Source: an uncultured Alistipes sp.
Lineage (GTDB): Bacteria; Bacteroidota; Bacteroidia; Bacteroidales; Rikenellaceae
DNA length: 12,411 nucleotides
Direction of reading: 5' to 3'
Assembly (NCBI GenBank): GCA_947178455.1
Contig: CAMWYI010000040.1
Location: forward strand, 1 to 12,411
The notes beneath the pieces were generated by a model. The model ran no database searches. It saw only the letters and a list, made by a program, of their open reading frames with translations, and was not told where the DNA came from. Position numbers and translations under genes: made by a program. This document shows, piece after piece, positions 1 through 6,391 of the stretch (positions are counted from its first letter, which is position 1; each line of letters starts with the position of its first letter).

Positions 1-247
1 GGAGATTGGGTACCGTTTCCGACAGCGATTGCAGTGCGTCGACATGTTGCCGTTCGATTTCGCGACTGCCGACGATAGCCGATGCAACGGGCAGTGAACG
101 CAGCGCCATGCCCTGCTTGATAGCCGTTACCTGCACGCGGTCGACGATGACGGTCGTATCGGCTGCGGGTAGCTCTTCCGCCTGCACGGACGCAGCCTGC
201 ACAACGGGCAGGAGCGTCAAAAGCAGTGCGAAGAGCCGATTATTCAT
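1..247 (-). CDS. TonB-dependent outer-membrane receptor, N-terminal part (runs off the window)
   Basis: Only the first 82 codons are present; the gene continues past the left edge. The start ATG at 247-245 gives a classic signal peptide: MNNR, a leucine-rich core, then a small-residue stretch around residues 18-23 suitable for signal peptidase I. After it comes a TonB-box-like segment (TVIVDRVQV) and the opening of a plug domain, with the pattern VTAIKQG...LRSLPVASAIVGSREIER...LQSLSETVPNL, typical of siderophore, cobalamin or metal receptors. The carboxypeptidase-D-like domain that opens SusC-type glycan receptors is absent, so a FecA/CirA/BtuB-like role in the outer membrane is more likely than polysaccharide uptake. 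The start overlaps the last 8 bp of rlmH, so it is probably translated from the same transcript. The substrate cannot be told from this fragment. Confidence 0.85.
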   Translation of the reverse strand, partial: MNNRLFALLLTLLPVVQAASVQAEELPAADTTVIVDRVQVTAIKQGMALRSLPVASAIVGSREIERQHVDALQSLSETVPNL

Positions 248-713
248 GATGATAGGGCTCGTTGTTCAGAATGGCGAACGCCCGATAGATTTGTTCGGCG
301 AAAATCGCCCGCACGATTTGGTGCGAGAAAGTCATGCGCGAGAGCGACAGCTGCGCATCGGCCCGCGCATAGACCGCGTCGGAAAACCCGTAAGGCCCGC
401 CGATGACCATGACTATCCGTTTCCGGCCGCTGTTGAGGCGTTTTTGCAGCCACGCGGCGAACTCCACCGAGCGCATCTCCTCGCCGTGTTCGTCCAACAG
501 CACGACGTAGTCGTCGTCAGCGAACTGGCGCAGCAGCGCTTCGCCTTCGGCCGTGCATTGCTGTCGGGCGGTCAGGTGGCGCGTGTTGCGGACGTCGGGC
601 AGGGTAGTGACGGCGAACCGGCAGTAGCGGTTCACCCGTTTGGCATAGCGTTCGACCAGCGCGGCGACCTCCTGCGAGTCGGTTTTGCCGATGACAATCA
701 GTTCGATGTGCAT
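240..713 (-). CDS. rlmH: 23S rRNA (pseudouridine-1915-N3)-methyltransferase RlmH
   Basis: A SPOUT-class methyltransferase that uses S-adenosylmethionine to methylate pseudouridine 1915 in helix 69 of 23S rRNA on assembled ribosomes. The protein is 157 aa, the normal family length. Family landmarks are in order: LLDEHGEEMRS at residues 72-82, the SAM-binding knot loop GGPYGF at 105-110, the LSLSRMTFSHQ region at 122-132 followed by RAIFAEQIYRA, and the C-terminal tail ending PYHHE. The frame stays open upstream, but the methionine at 713 is the right start because the residues before it do not resemble the family and lie inside the preceding gene. It overlaps the upstream GH2-like gene by 16 bp and the downstream receptor by 8 bp, so translational coupling on one transcript is likely. 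No separate promoter is visible. Confidence 0.96.
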   Translation of the reverse strand: MHIELIVIGKTDSQEVAALVERYAKRVNRYCRFAVTTLPDVRNTRHLTARQQCTAEGEALLRQFADDDYVVLLDEHGEEMRSVEFAAWLQKRLNSGRKRIVMVIGGPYGFSDAVYARADAQLSLSRMTFSHQIVRAIFAEQIYRAFAILNNEPYHHE

Positions 714-2023
714 CGGTCTGTATTCCACTCGCCGTCGGCATCCGCATAGAGAATCGGACGCGACGGTTCGACCGATTTGAGCCATTCGTAGGCTTTGTAC
801 ATGTTGTAGCCGTTGCCCGACGGAGCGCCCAGCGCATAGGCGATGACGCACGTGAAGTTGCGCGAACGGTAGTACATGGCCTGCACCCGTTCCAAATACT
901 CCTGAGCCAGCGACGGGTCGTTCGACGGTGTGCCGCCCACGCTTCGGTCGGCGCGGTGCTCCGGTGCATCGATAGCCGCCTTGTCGATGACGTACAGCCC
1001 TTCGGCATCGCACAATTCATAAAACCATGCCGGTTGCGGATAGTCCGGTTCCAGCGTGTTGTAGCCTTGTTTGCGCAGGTCGGCCAGTTGTGCGGCCGTC
1101 GTCTTGGCGTCCGTCGCCGCGTTGTAGCGCGTGCGGTTCAGCGCGATTTCTTGGCCGAAACGGGTCAGTTTGCCGTCGACCAGTTCGGTCTTGCCGAAAC
1201 CGATTTTCAGCGGCATGTACTCTTTGTAGGCTTCGTCGCGGCGGGTGAAAAGCATCACTTTGTAGAGCGACGGTTTTTTGTTGCCCGCTTCCCACTTGTG
1301 GTTGTAGGCCCCGTAAATAAAGGGCTGGAACCGCAGCGTATCGACCGAATTGCCCGGCACGGTCGTCTCGACGATGTTGTAATCGAGCAGTTTGCCTTCG
1401 GGCGAATAGATGTCGTACCCTATGGCGACCTGCTCGTCGTAGTTGTGTGCGTTCTGCGCAATGATTTGCAGGTCGAGCATGCCGAAATTGCGCCCCAGTG
1501 AATCGGGCACCAGTTCGACGCGGAAATCGCGAATCGAGCGTTTGTTCTGGTAGTAGAGATAGCTCTCCGCGAACGCCGGACGGAGCACCGTCGGCTGCGG
1601 GTCGATTTTGCGCGTCGGGCTGTCGTCGTGCAGCAGCACTCGGAAGTCGTTGAGGCCCTGACGGATGTAGGGCGTGATGTCGAACTCGGCCGGTGTCAGC
1701 GGGTCGTGGACGGTGGCCGCTTCGCAGTCGTTGATGCGCAGCGAGTAGCCCGCGCCCGCATTTTCCACATGCAGATAGACCCTGCCGTCCGTCCAGACAT
1801 AGGGGATTTCGATTTGCTGGGTCGCGACCGCGTGGCCGTCGGCTTCGGTCGTCGTCGCGGGCCGGAAGTCGATGGTATAGCCCGATTTGGCCTGCGCGCG
1901 GGCTTCGGCGTCGTGGCGCGTATCGTAGGGTACGACCTCCGTGCGGTGGATGCGGGCGGTCGTCTGGGCGGCCGCTCCGGTGACGAGGCACAGAGCGGCG
2001 AGCAGCATCGTTGCGTGTTTCAT
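698..2023 (-). CDS. Secreted, truncated GH2/beta-galactosidase-like protein, probable pseudoenzyme
   Basis: A 441-aa exported protein. A signal peptide (MKHATMLLAALCLVTGAAA, probable cut before Q20) is followed by a sugar-binding-like beta-sandwich (about 25-155), an Ig-like sandwich (about 160-285) and the first part of a GH2 TIM barrel (about 286-435). Barrel homology is clear in PAWFYELCDAEGLYVID (331-347), the LG..SGNGYN segment (398-407) and WLKSVEPSRPILY (414-426). However, the GH2 acid/base motif (W-S-L-G-N-E) reads Y-A-L-G-A-P at 396-401, the usual N-R-H-E-H-H-P stretch reads N-R-T-R-Y-N-A, and the protein stops before the strand carrying the nucleophile Glu and before the C-terminal domains of an enzyme of roughly 800-1000 aa. 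Hydrolysis is therefore unlikely; carbohydrate binding or a scaffold role is an inference. It is the first gene of the unit with rlmH and the receptor, and its own consensus promoter lies at 2044-2075. Confidence 0.85.
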   Translation of the reverse strand: MKHATMLLAALCLVTGAAAQTTARIHRTEVVPYDTRHDAEARAQAKSGYTIDFRPATTTEADGHAVATQQIEIPYVWTDGRVYLHVENAGAGYSLRINDCEAATVHDPLTPAEFDITPYIRQGLNDFRVLLHDDSPTRKIDPQPTVLRPAFAESYLYYQNKRSIRDFRVELVPDSLGRNFGMLDLQIIAQNAHNYDEQVAIGYDIYSPEGKLLDYNIVETTVPGNSVDTLRFQPFIYGAYNHKWEAGNKKPSLYKVMLFTRRDEAYKEYMPLKIGFGKTELVDGKLTRFGQEIALNRTRYNAATDAKTTAAQLADLRKQGYNTLEPDYPQPAWFYELCDAEGLYVIDKAAIDAPEHRADRSVGGTPSNDPSLAQEYLERVQAMYYRSRNFTCVIAYALGAPSGNGYNMYKAYEWLKSVEPSRPILYADADGEWNTDRCTSN

Positions 2024-2043
2024 GGCGAATGATTAGGTGCAGA

Positions 2044-2075
2044 CAAAGGTATCTTATTTTTTGCCGAATCGCAAA
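2044..2075 (-). promoter_or_regulatory. Bacteroidota-type promoter for the GH2-like/rlmH/receptor unit
   Basis: Read on the minus strand, TTTG (2075-2072), 20 nt, then TACCTTTG (2051-2044) matches the Bacteroidota primary sigma consensus TTTG-N19-TAnnTTTG closely. Transcription would begin about 2038-2040, leaving a leader of only about 15 nt before the ATG at 2023. It overlaps the divergent asnS promoter. Confidence 0.75.
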
Positions 2076-2090
2076 TTATCGCTAACTTTG
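2060..2090 (+). promoter_or_regulatory. Bacteroidota-type promoter for asnS
   Basis: TTTG at 2060-2063, exactly 19 nt, then TAACTTTG at 2083-2090: an exact match to TTTG-N19-TAnnTTTG. The predicted start is near 2095, giving a leader of about 25 nt to the asnS ATG. The -33 element and spacer lie inside the divergent promoter on the other strand. Confidence 0.8.
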
Positions 2091-2119
2091 GCATTCCGAA
2101 AACGATAAACGAAACAGCA

Positions 2120-3508
2120 ATGAAAACGCAACGGATTGTCGAGATTCTGAAATCGGGCGTCGTGGACAGCGACCTGACCGTACAGGGCTGGGTGCGCACC
2201 AAGCGCGGAAATAAAAACGTGGCTTTCATCGCACTGAACGACGGTTCGTGCGCGGCCAACATCCAAATTGTCGTCGATTTGGCGAAAATCCCCGAGGAGA
2301 CCCTGAAAAGCGTGACGACGGGGGCTTGCCTCCGCGTCGACGGACGGTTGGTGGCTTCGCCCGCTTCGGGGCAGCGCGTCGAGGTGCAGGCTGCGGCTAT
2401 CGAGGTCTACGGCACGGCCGACCCCGAAACCTATCCTTTGCAGAAAAAGGGCCATTCGTTGGAGTTCTTGCGCGACATCGCCTACCTGCGTCCGCGTACC
2501 AATACGTTCGGGGCCGTGCTCCGCATCCGCCATGCAATGGCCTATGCCATTCACGAATACTTCAACAAGAACGGCTTTTATTACTTCCATACGCCGATTA
2601 TTACGGCTTCCGACTGCGAGGGTGCCGGTGCGATGTTCCAAGTGACGACGCTCGACATGAACCGGCCGCCCCGTACCGAAGACGGAGCCATTGATTATAC
2701 CGAAGACTTCTTCGGAAAACCTTGCAACCTGACCGTTTCGGGTCAGTTGGAGGGCGAACTCGGGGCATTGGCATTAGGACGTATTTATACGTTCGGCCCG
2801 ACGTTCCGCGCCGAAAACTCCAACACGCCGCGCCATGCGTCGGAGTTCTGGATGATTGAGCCGGAAGCTGCGTTCTTCGACTTGGAGGACAACATGGAGC
2901 TGGCGGAGGACTTTTTGAAGTACCTGATTCGCTATGCGCTGGACAACTGCATGGAGGACCTCGAATTCATGAACAAGATGTGGGACCCGGGACTGTTGGA
3001 ACGGCTGCGCTTCGTTGTCGAAAACGATTTCAAGCGGCTTGACTACACCGAAGGCATCGAGATTCTGAAAGCATCGGGCCGCAAATTCGAGTTCCCGTGC
3101 GACTGGGGCTGCGACCTCCAGTCGGAGCACGAACGCTACTTGGTAGAGGAGCATTTCAAGCGTCCGGTCATCCTCATCAACTACCCGAAGGACATCAAGG
3201 CGTTCTACATGAAACAGAACGACGACGGCCGTACGGTACGCGGAATGGACGTACTTTTTCCCGGAATAGGCGAAATTATCGGCGGTTCCGAGCGCGAGGC
3301 CGATTATGGCAAACTTCATGCAAGAGTGCGGGAGCTCGGCATGAACGAGCGCGAATTGTGGTGGTATCTCGACACCCGCCGCTGGGGGTCGGCACCGCAT
3401 TCGGGATTCGGGTTGGGCTTCGACCGTCTGCTGATATTCGTCACCGGACTGACGAACATCCGCGACGTGCAGCCTTTCCCGCGCACACCGCAGCACGCCG
3501 ATTTTTGA
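2120..3508 (+). CDS. asnS: Asparaginyl-tRNA synthetase
   Basis: A class IIb aminoacyl-tRNA synthetase that charges tRNA-Asn with asparagine in the cytosol. The 462-aa length is normal. The N-terminal OB-fold anticodon-binding domain (about 17-105) carries VQGWVRTKRGNKNVAFIALNDGS. The catalytic core follows, with FHTPIITASDCEGAGAMF (156-173), class II motif 2 FRAENSNTPRHASEF (229-243) and motif 3 GFGLGFDRLLIF (429-440). The residues after the catalytic arginine and the SDCEGAGAMF segment favour AsnRS over AspRS, and the large insertion domain of bacterial AspRS is absent. The ATG at 2120 lies about 25 nt after a predicted transcription start; no Shine-Dalgarno is visible, as is usual in this phylum. 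rpoN follows 96 bp downstream on the same strand. Confidence 0.97.
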   Translation: MKTQRIVEILKSGVVDSDLTVQGWVRTKRGNKNVAFIALNDGSCAANIQIVVDLAKIPEETLKSVTTGACLRVDGRLVASPASGQRVEVQAAAIEVYGTADPETYPLQKKGHSLEFLRDIAYLRPRTNTFGAVLRIRHAMAYAIHEYFNKNGFYYFHTPIITASDCEGAGAMFQVTTLDMNRPPRTEDGAIDYTEDFFGKPCNLTVSGQLEGELGALALGRIYTFGPTFRAENSNTPRHASEFWMIEPEAAFFDLEDNMELAEDFLKYLIRYALDNCMEDLEFMNKMWDPGLLERLRFVVENDFKRLDYTEGIEILKASGRKFEFPCDWGCDLQSEHERYLVEEHFKRPVILINYPKDIKAFYMKQNDDGRTVRGMDVLFPGIGEIIGGSEREADYGKLHARVRELGMNERELWWYLDTRRWGSAPHSGFGLGFDRLLIFVTGLTNIRDVQPFPRTPQHADF

Positions 3509-3530
3509 TTGAACGTAAAGAATCGACTTT

Positions 3531-3592
3531 CGGGAACCGGCTCGGTGCGGCACTCATGCCGGCGGAGTTTCGGCTCCCGATGTTGATTTTTT
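3531..3592 (+). terminator. Hairpin with T-run between asnS and rpoN (terminator or attenuator)
   Basis: CGGGAACCG (3531-3539) pairs with CGGCTCCCG (3571-3579) with one A/C mismatch. A smaller GGC/GCC stem with loop ACTCAT sits inside (3549-3560). Six Ts follow at 3587-3592, seven bases after the stem, which is rather far for an efficient intrinsic terminator. The rpoN start is 12 bp beyond, so partial termination or attenuation ahead of rpoN is plausible. Confidence 0.4.
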
Positions 3593-3604
3593 AATTAGGG
3601 AAAC

Positions 3605-5026
3605 ATGGCAATCAATCAGAAGCAGATATTGTCGCTTCAGCAGAAGCTCTCTCCGCAGCAGATTCAGATGATCAAGCTGTTGGAGCTGCCGACCGTGCAG
3701 TTGGAGCAGCGCATCAAGCAGGAAATCGAGGAGAACATCGTGTTGGAGGAAGAGGAGCGTTCGCCCGAAGAGGAGGAGCAGCCCCAGCAGATTTCCGTCG
3801 ACGAATACCTGCGCGAGGATGATACGCCGTCGTACAAGAGCCGCATCAACAACTTCTCGAAAGACGACAAACAGCGTCCGGTCTACCTGACCGAGGGGCG
3901 TTCGTTACAGGAGTATCTGGTCGAGCAGCTGGGGTACCGCAGCCTTTCCGAACGCGACATGAAGCTGGCCGTCTACTTGGTGGGCAGCATCGACGAGGAC
4001 GGTTATCTGCGGCGCGACTTGGAGTCGGTCGCCGATGACATCGCTTTCACGGTGGGCATCGAAACGACGGCCGAGGAGCTGGAACGCCTCTTGAACATTA
4101 TTCATGAACTCGAACCGGCCGGTGTCGGCGCCCGCAACTTGCAGGAGTGCCTGCTGTTGCAGATAGCGCAGAAAAAACTGAACACCCGCGCCCGCCGCTT
4201 GGCCCGCAAGATATTGACCTCGTATTTCGACGAGTTCGTCAAGAAGCATTACGAGAAACTCATGTCGCGGTTGCAGGTCTCCGAGGAGGATTTCCGCGAG
4301 GCGATTGCCGAAATCCGCCGGTTGTCGCCCAAGCCCGGCAACCTCTACGTCGAGGGCGGAACGGATACCACGCCTTACATCATTCCCGATTTCATTCTCG
4401 ATTATCAGGACGGCCGTTTTTCGTTGTCGCTCAACTCCTACAACGTCCCCGAAGTGCGCATCAACCACCGTTACATGGAGATGATTCGCGACATGGTGTC
4501 GTCGGACGGCACGGTCAAGGAGAAAGACAAGGAGGCCATCCAGTTCGTGAAGAACAAAATCGACTCGGCCAAGTGGTTCATTTCGGCTATCAAGCAGCGG
4601 CACGACACGCTGATGCGCACGATGCAGACCATTCTCGATTACCAGACCGAGTATTTCAAGGACGGCGACCAGTCGAAACTGCGTCCGATGATTCTCAAAG
4701 ACATCGCCGACCGCACGGGGCTGGATGTTTCGACCATTTCGCGCGTCGTCAACAGCAAGTACGTGCAGACGCAGTTCGGCATCATTTTGCTGAAATCGCT
4801 CTTCTCGGAGGCGATGCAGACCGAGAGCGGCGAGGAGGTTTCGAGCTACGAAATCAAGAACATCCTGCAACGGTGCATCGACGAGGAGGAGAAGCGGCAC
4901 CCCCTGACGGACGAGACGCTGATGGATATACTCAACGCCAAAGGCTACCGCATCGCCCGCCGCACGGTGGCCAAATACCGCGAGATGTTGGGCATTCCCG
5001 TCGCCCGCCTGCGGAAACAAATCTGA
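3605..5026 (+). CDS. rpoN: RNA polymerase sigma-54 factor RpoN
   Basis: The alternative sigma factor that directs RNA polymerase to -24/-12 promoters and needs an AAA+ enhancer-binding activator to open DNA. The 473 aa show the family layout. Region I is Q/L-rich (LSLQQKLSPQQIQMIKLLELP, about 9-29) and contacts activator and core. An acidic, glutamate-rich region II lies at about 48-75. The core-binding domain (about 100-300) includes NIIHELEPAGVGARNLQECL. A helix-turn-helix segment (ILKDIADRTGLDVSTISRVVNSKYVQT, about 363-389) follows, then the RpoN box ARRTVAKYRE at 451-460, which reads the -24 element. All parts are intact. The ATG at 3605 is preceded by AGGG nine bases upstream. No consensus promoter lies directly upstream, so read-through from asnS or a non-canonical promoter is likely. 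No enhancer-binding activator is encoded in the window. Confidence 0.97.
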   Translation: MAINQKQILSLQQKLSPQQIQMIKLLELPTVQLEQRIKQEIEENIVLEEEERSPEEEEQPQQISVDEYLREDDTPSYKSRINNFSKDDKQRPVYLTEGRSLQEYLVEQLGYRSLSERDMKLAVYLVGSIDEDGYLRRDLESVADDIAFTVGIETTAEELERLLNIIHELEPAGVGARNLQECLLLQIAQKKLNTRARRLARKILTSYFDEFVKKHYEKLMSRLQVSEEDFREAIAEIRRLSPKPGNLYVEGGTDTTPYIIPDFILDYQDGRFSLSLNSYNVPEVRINHRYMEMIRDMVSSDGTVKEKDKEAIQFVKNKIDSAKWFISAIKQRHDTLMRTMQTILDYQTEYFKDGDQSKLRPMILKDIADRTGLDVSTISRVVNSKYVQTQFGIILLKSLFSEAMQTESGEEVSSYEIKNILQRCIDEEEKRHPLTDETLMDILNAKGYRIARRTVAKYREMLGIPVARLRKQI

Positions 5027-5031
5027 CCCTG

Positions 5032-5075
5032 CCAGCGGCATGGGCTTCTGCATCGGGAGCCGCATGCGCCGCCGG
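5032..5075 (+). other. Potential RNA hairpin between rpoN and the PAP2-like gene
   Basis: In the 59-bp gap, GCATGGGCT (5038-5046) can pair with AGCCGCATGC (5058-5067) with one bulged G. Flanking GC-rich bases (CC at 5032-5033, GG at 5074-5075) can extend the stem with mismatches. No T-run follows, so it is not an intrinsic terminator. It ends 10 bp before the next start codon and may influence RNA processing or translation; this is inference from base pairing only. Confidence 0.3.
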
Positions 5076-5085
5076 ACGAAAATAG

Positions 5086-5706
5086 ATGAAGAACATGAAT
5101 TTTACCCCTCCGGCCCGCGCCGTTTCGTGGGTCTTGCATCCTTTTCTGCAACCGCTTTATTTGGTGTCGCTGCTCCTGACCTGCACCGTGTTCGCCGGTT
5201 ATTCCGTGCGTATGCGGCTCTACCTGACGGGCGTGGTATTGTTGTATACCATGATTATTCCCGCGCTCGCGCTCGGCGTGCTGCGCTGGTCGGGCCGTCT
5301 TTCCGATTTCCGCCTCGACAACCGTTCCGAACGAATTATTCCGTTGTTGATAGGGGCCGTCTGCTACTTTTTGTGCGCGCTGACGTTGGGCAAAATCGAA
5401 TCGGCCGCTTTTCTGCGCAAGCTGATGCTTGCGGCGGCCTGCTGCGAATTGATGTGTTTGTTCGTGTCGCTGCGTTGGAAAATCAGCCTGCACCTGACCG
5501 GCATGGGGGCTTTGACGGCGATGCTCGTCGTGATGAATTTCATCGGCGTCGGCAATCTGTTCGGGCCGATGTGCGCCGTCGTCGCGGCATCGGGATTGCT
5601 GGCTTCGGCCCGCTTGTATCTCGGCTGCCACAACGGGATGCAGGTATTCGTCGGATATTGCGGAGGCTTCGCCGTCGCGACTTTCGCCGTGTTGTTTCTC
5701 GGATAG
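5086..5706 (+). CDS. PAP2-like integral membrane protein, divergent catalytic motifs
   Basis: A 206-aa, very hydrophobic protein with about six to seven membrane segments (roughly 20-38, 45-67, 84-101, 108-128, 138-156, 160-178, 186-205). It resembles the PAP2/lipid phosphatase fold. The second half holds LHLTGMGALTA (135-145), like the SGHxxxxG motif with His135, and SARLYLGCHNGMQVFVGYCGG (174-194), like the R-x5-H-x3-D motif with Arg176 and His182 but Gln186 in place of the Asp. The N-terminal K-x6-RP motif is only loosely echoed by RLDNRSERIIP (76-86). The family hydrolyses phosphate esters of membrane lipids such as undecaprenyl pyrophosphate; whether this divergent member is active is unclear. 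It follows rpoN by 59 bp on the same strand and probably shares its transcript. The start at 5086 is chosen over the Met at 5095 only because it is longer. Confidence 0.7.
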   Translation: MKNMNFTPPARAVSWVLHPFLQPLYLVSLLLTCTVFAGYSVRMRLYLTGVVLLYTMIIPALALGVLRWSGRLSDFRLDNRSERIIPLLIGAVCYFLCALTLGKIESAAFLRKLMLAAACCELMCLFVSLRWKISLHLTGMGALTAMLVVMNFIGVGNLFGPMCAVVAASGLLASARLYLGCHNGMQVFVGYCGGFAVATFAVLFLG

Positions 5707-5714
5707 ACCGCACG

Positions 5715-5755
5715 AAAAAGCCGAAGCGGGGAAACCGCTTCGGCGCGCTGTTTTT
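5715..5755. terminator. Bidirectional intrinsic terminator between converging genes
   Basis: A perfect 10-bp stem GCCGAAGCGG (5720-5729) / CCGCTTCGGC (5735-5744) with loop GGAAA. On the minus strand five Ts (5719-5715) follow the stem directly; on the plus strand TTTTT at 5751-5755 follows after six bases. It can stop both the rpoN/PAP2-like transcript and the leftward nadE/DUF4923-type transcript. Confidence 0.85.
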
Positions 5756-5770
5756 GCATTCCGACAGGCG

Positions 5771-6376
5771 TTATTTCTGGAATGCGAATCCGATGTAGAC
5801 GTTCTTGTACTTGTCGAGCAGTGCCGTGACGGCCGCAAGCGACGAGATTTTGCTGCCGAGCGTCGAAACCATGTTCACGAGCTTCGTGACGGGGAAGACC
5901 AACTGCAGCGACTGGCCGTCGATGTAGGCATGGCCCTCCATCGTGCCGAGGTCGATTTTGCCTTTGGCGAACCGGAGCGTCACGACGTGCGTCGACGCAT
6001 CGAAAGCGTAGGTACCCGACAGCTGGTATTTCCCGATTGTAGCACAGAACGTATCGTCGTCGGCGAATGTGAAGACGCAGCTTCCCGCGCGGATTCCCGC
6101 ATAGCCGTAGGCTGTTTCCAGCCGTTTCGCCACCGTGCTTTCGAGGGCTGTGCCGGTTACGCCCGAAAGCAGGTCTTCGCCTTCGAGCCGCACGCCCGGC
6201 TGGGTGTAGTTCCACGTGCCGACGAGCGCTTTTTCGGTCAGTTTGCCGTCGGTGAGCCGGTCGGCCGCCTCCGTCGCGATTTTGGTCAGCAGTTCTTTCC
6301 AGTCTTGCGCTGCGGCGTTTGCGGTCGCTCCGACCGTGCACACGGCAACCAGCAAAAGAAACAGGTATTTTTTCAT
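5771..6376 (-). CDS. Secreted DUF4923-type protein, function unknown
   Basis: A 201-aa protein with a signal peptide (MKKYLFLLLVAVCTVGATANAAA, probable cut before Q24). Cys13 does not sit in a good lipobox, so a lipoprotein is less likely. The mature part has the Bacteroidota DUF4923 pattern: a short helical start (WKELLTKIATEAADRLTDG), then LVGTWNYTQPGVRLEGEDLLSG (51-72), a KRLETAYGYAGIRAG helix and turn (84-98), and a run of beta strands with FTFADDDTF, GKYQLSGTYAFD and HVVTLRF (102-136), like a lipocalin-type barrel. No enzymatic motif is visible and the ligand, if any, is unknown. It begins 15 bp after the nadE stop and is the last gene before the terminator, so it is probably expressed with the transporter operon. 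Confidence 0.8.
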   Translation of the reverse strand: MKKYLFLLLVAVCTVGATANAAAQDWKELLTKIATEAADRLTDGKLTEKALVGTWNYTQPGVRLEGEDLLSGVTGTALESTVAKRLETAYGYAGIRAGSCVFTFADDDTFCATIGKYQLSGTYAFDASTHVVTLRFAKGKIDLGTMEGHAYIDGQSLQLVFPVTKLVNMVSTLGSKISSLAAVTALLDKYKNVYIGFAFQK

Positions 6377-6391
6377 AGCGATTTCATAAAA

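Noticed and set aside
714..1013. N-terminal extension of rlmH by 100 residues
   Set aside because: The extra residues are an out-of-frame reading of the GH2-like gene, and the 157-aa start at 713 matches the normal RlmH length and N-terminus.
3504..3534. Possible rpoN promoter (TTTG at 3504-3507 followed by a CTTTCG stretch)
   Set aside because: The downstream element does not match TAnnTTTG and the spacing is wrong.
3905..5065. 386-codon minus-strand open frame opposite rpoN
   Set aside because: Codon-aligned antisense shadow of a clear sigma-54 gene.
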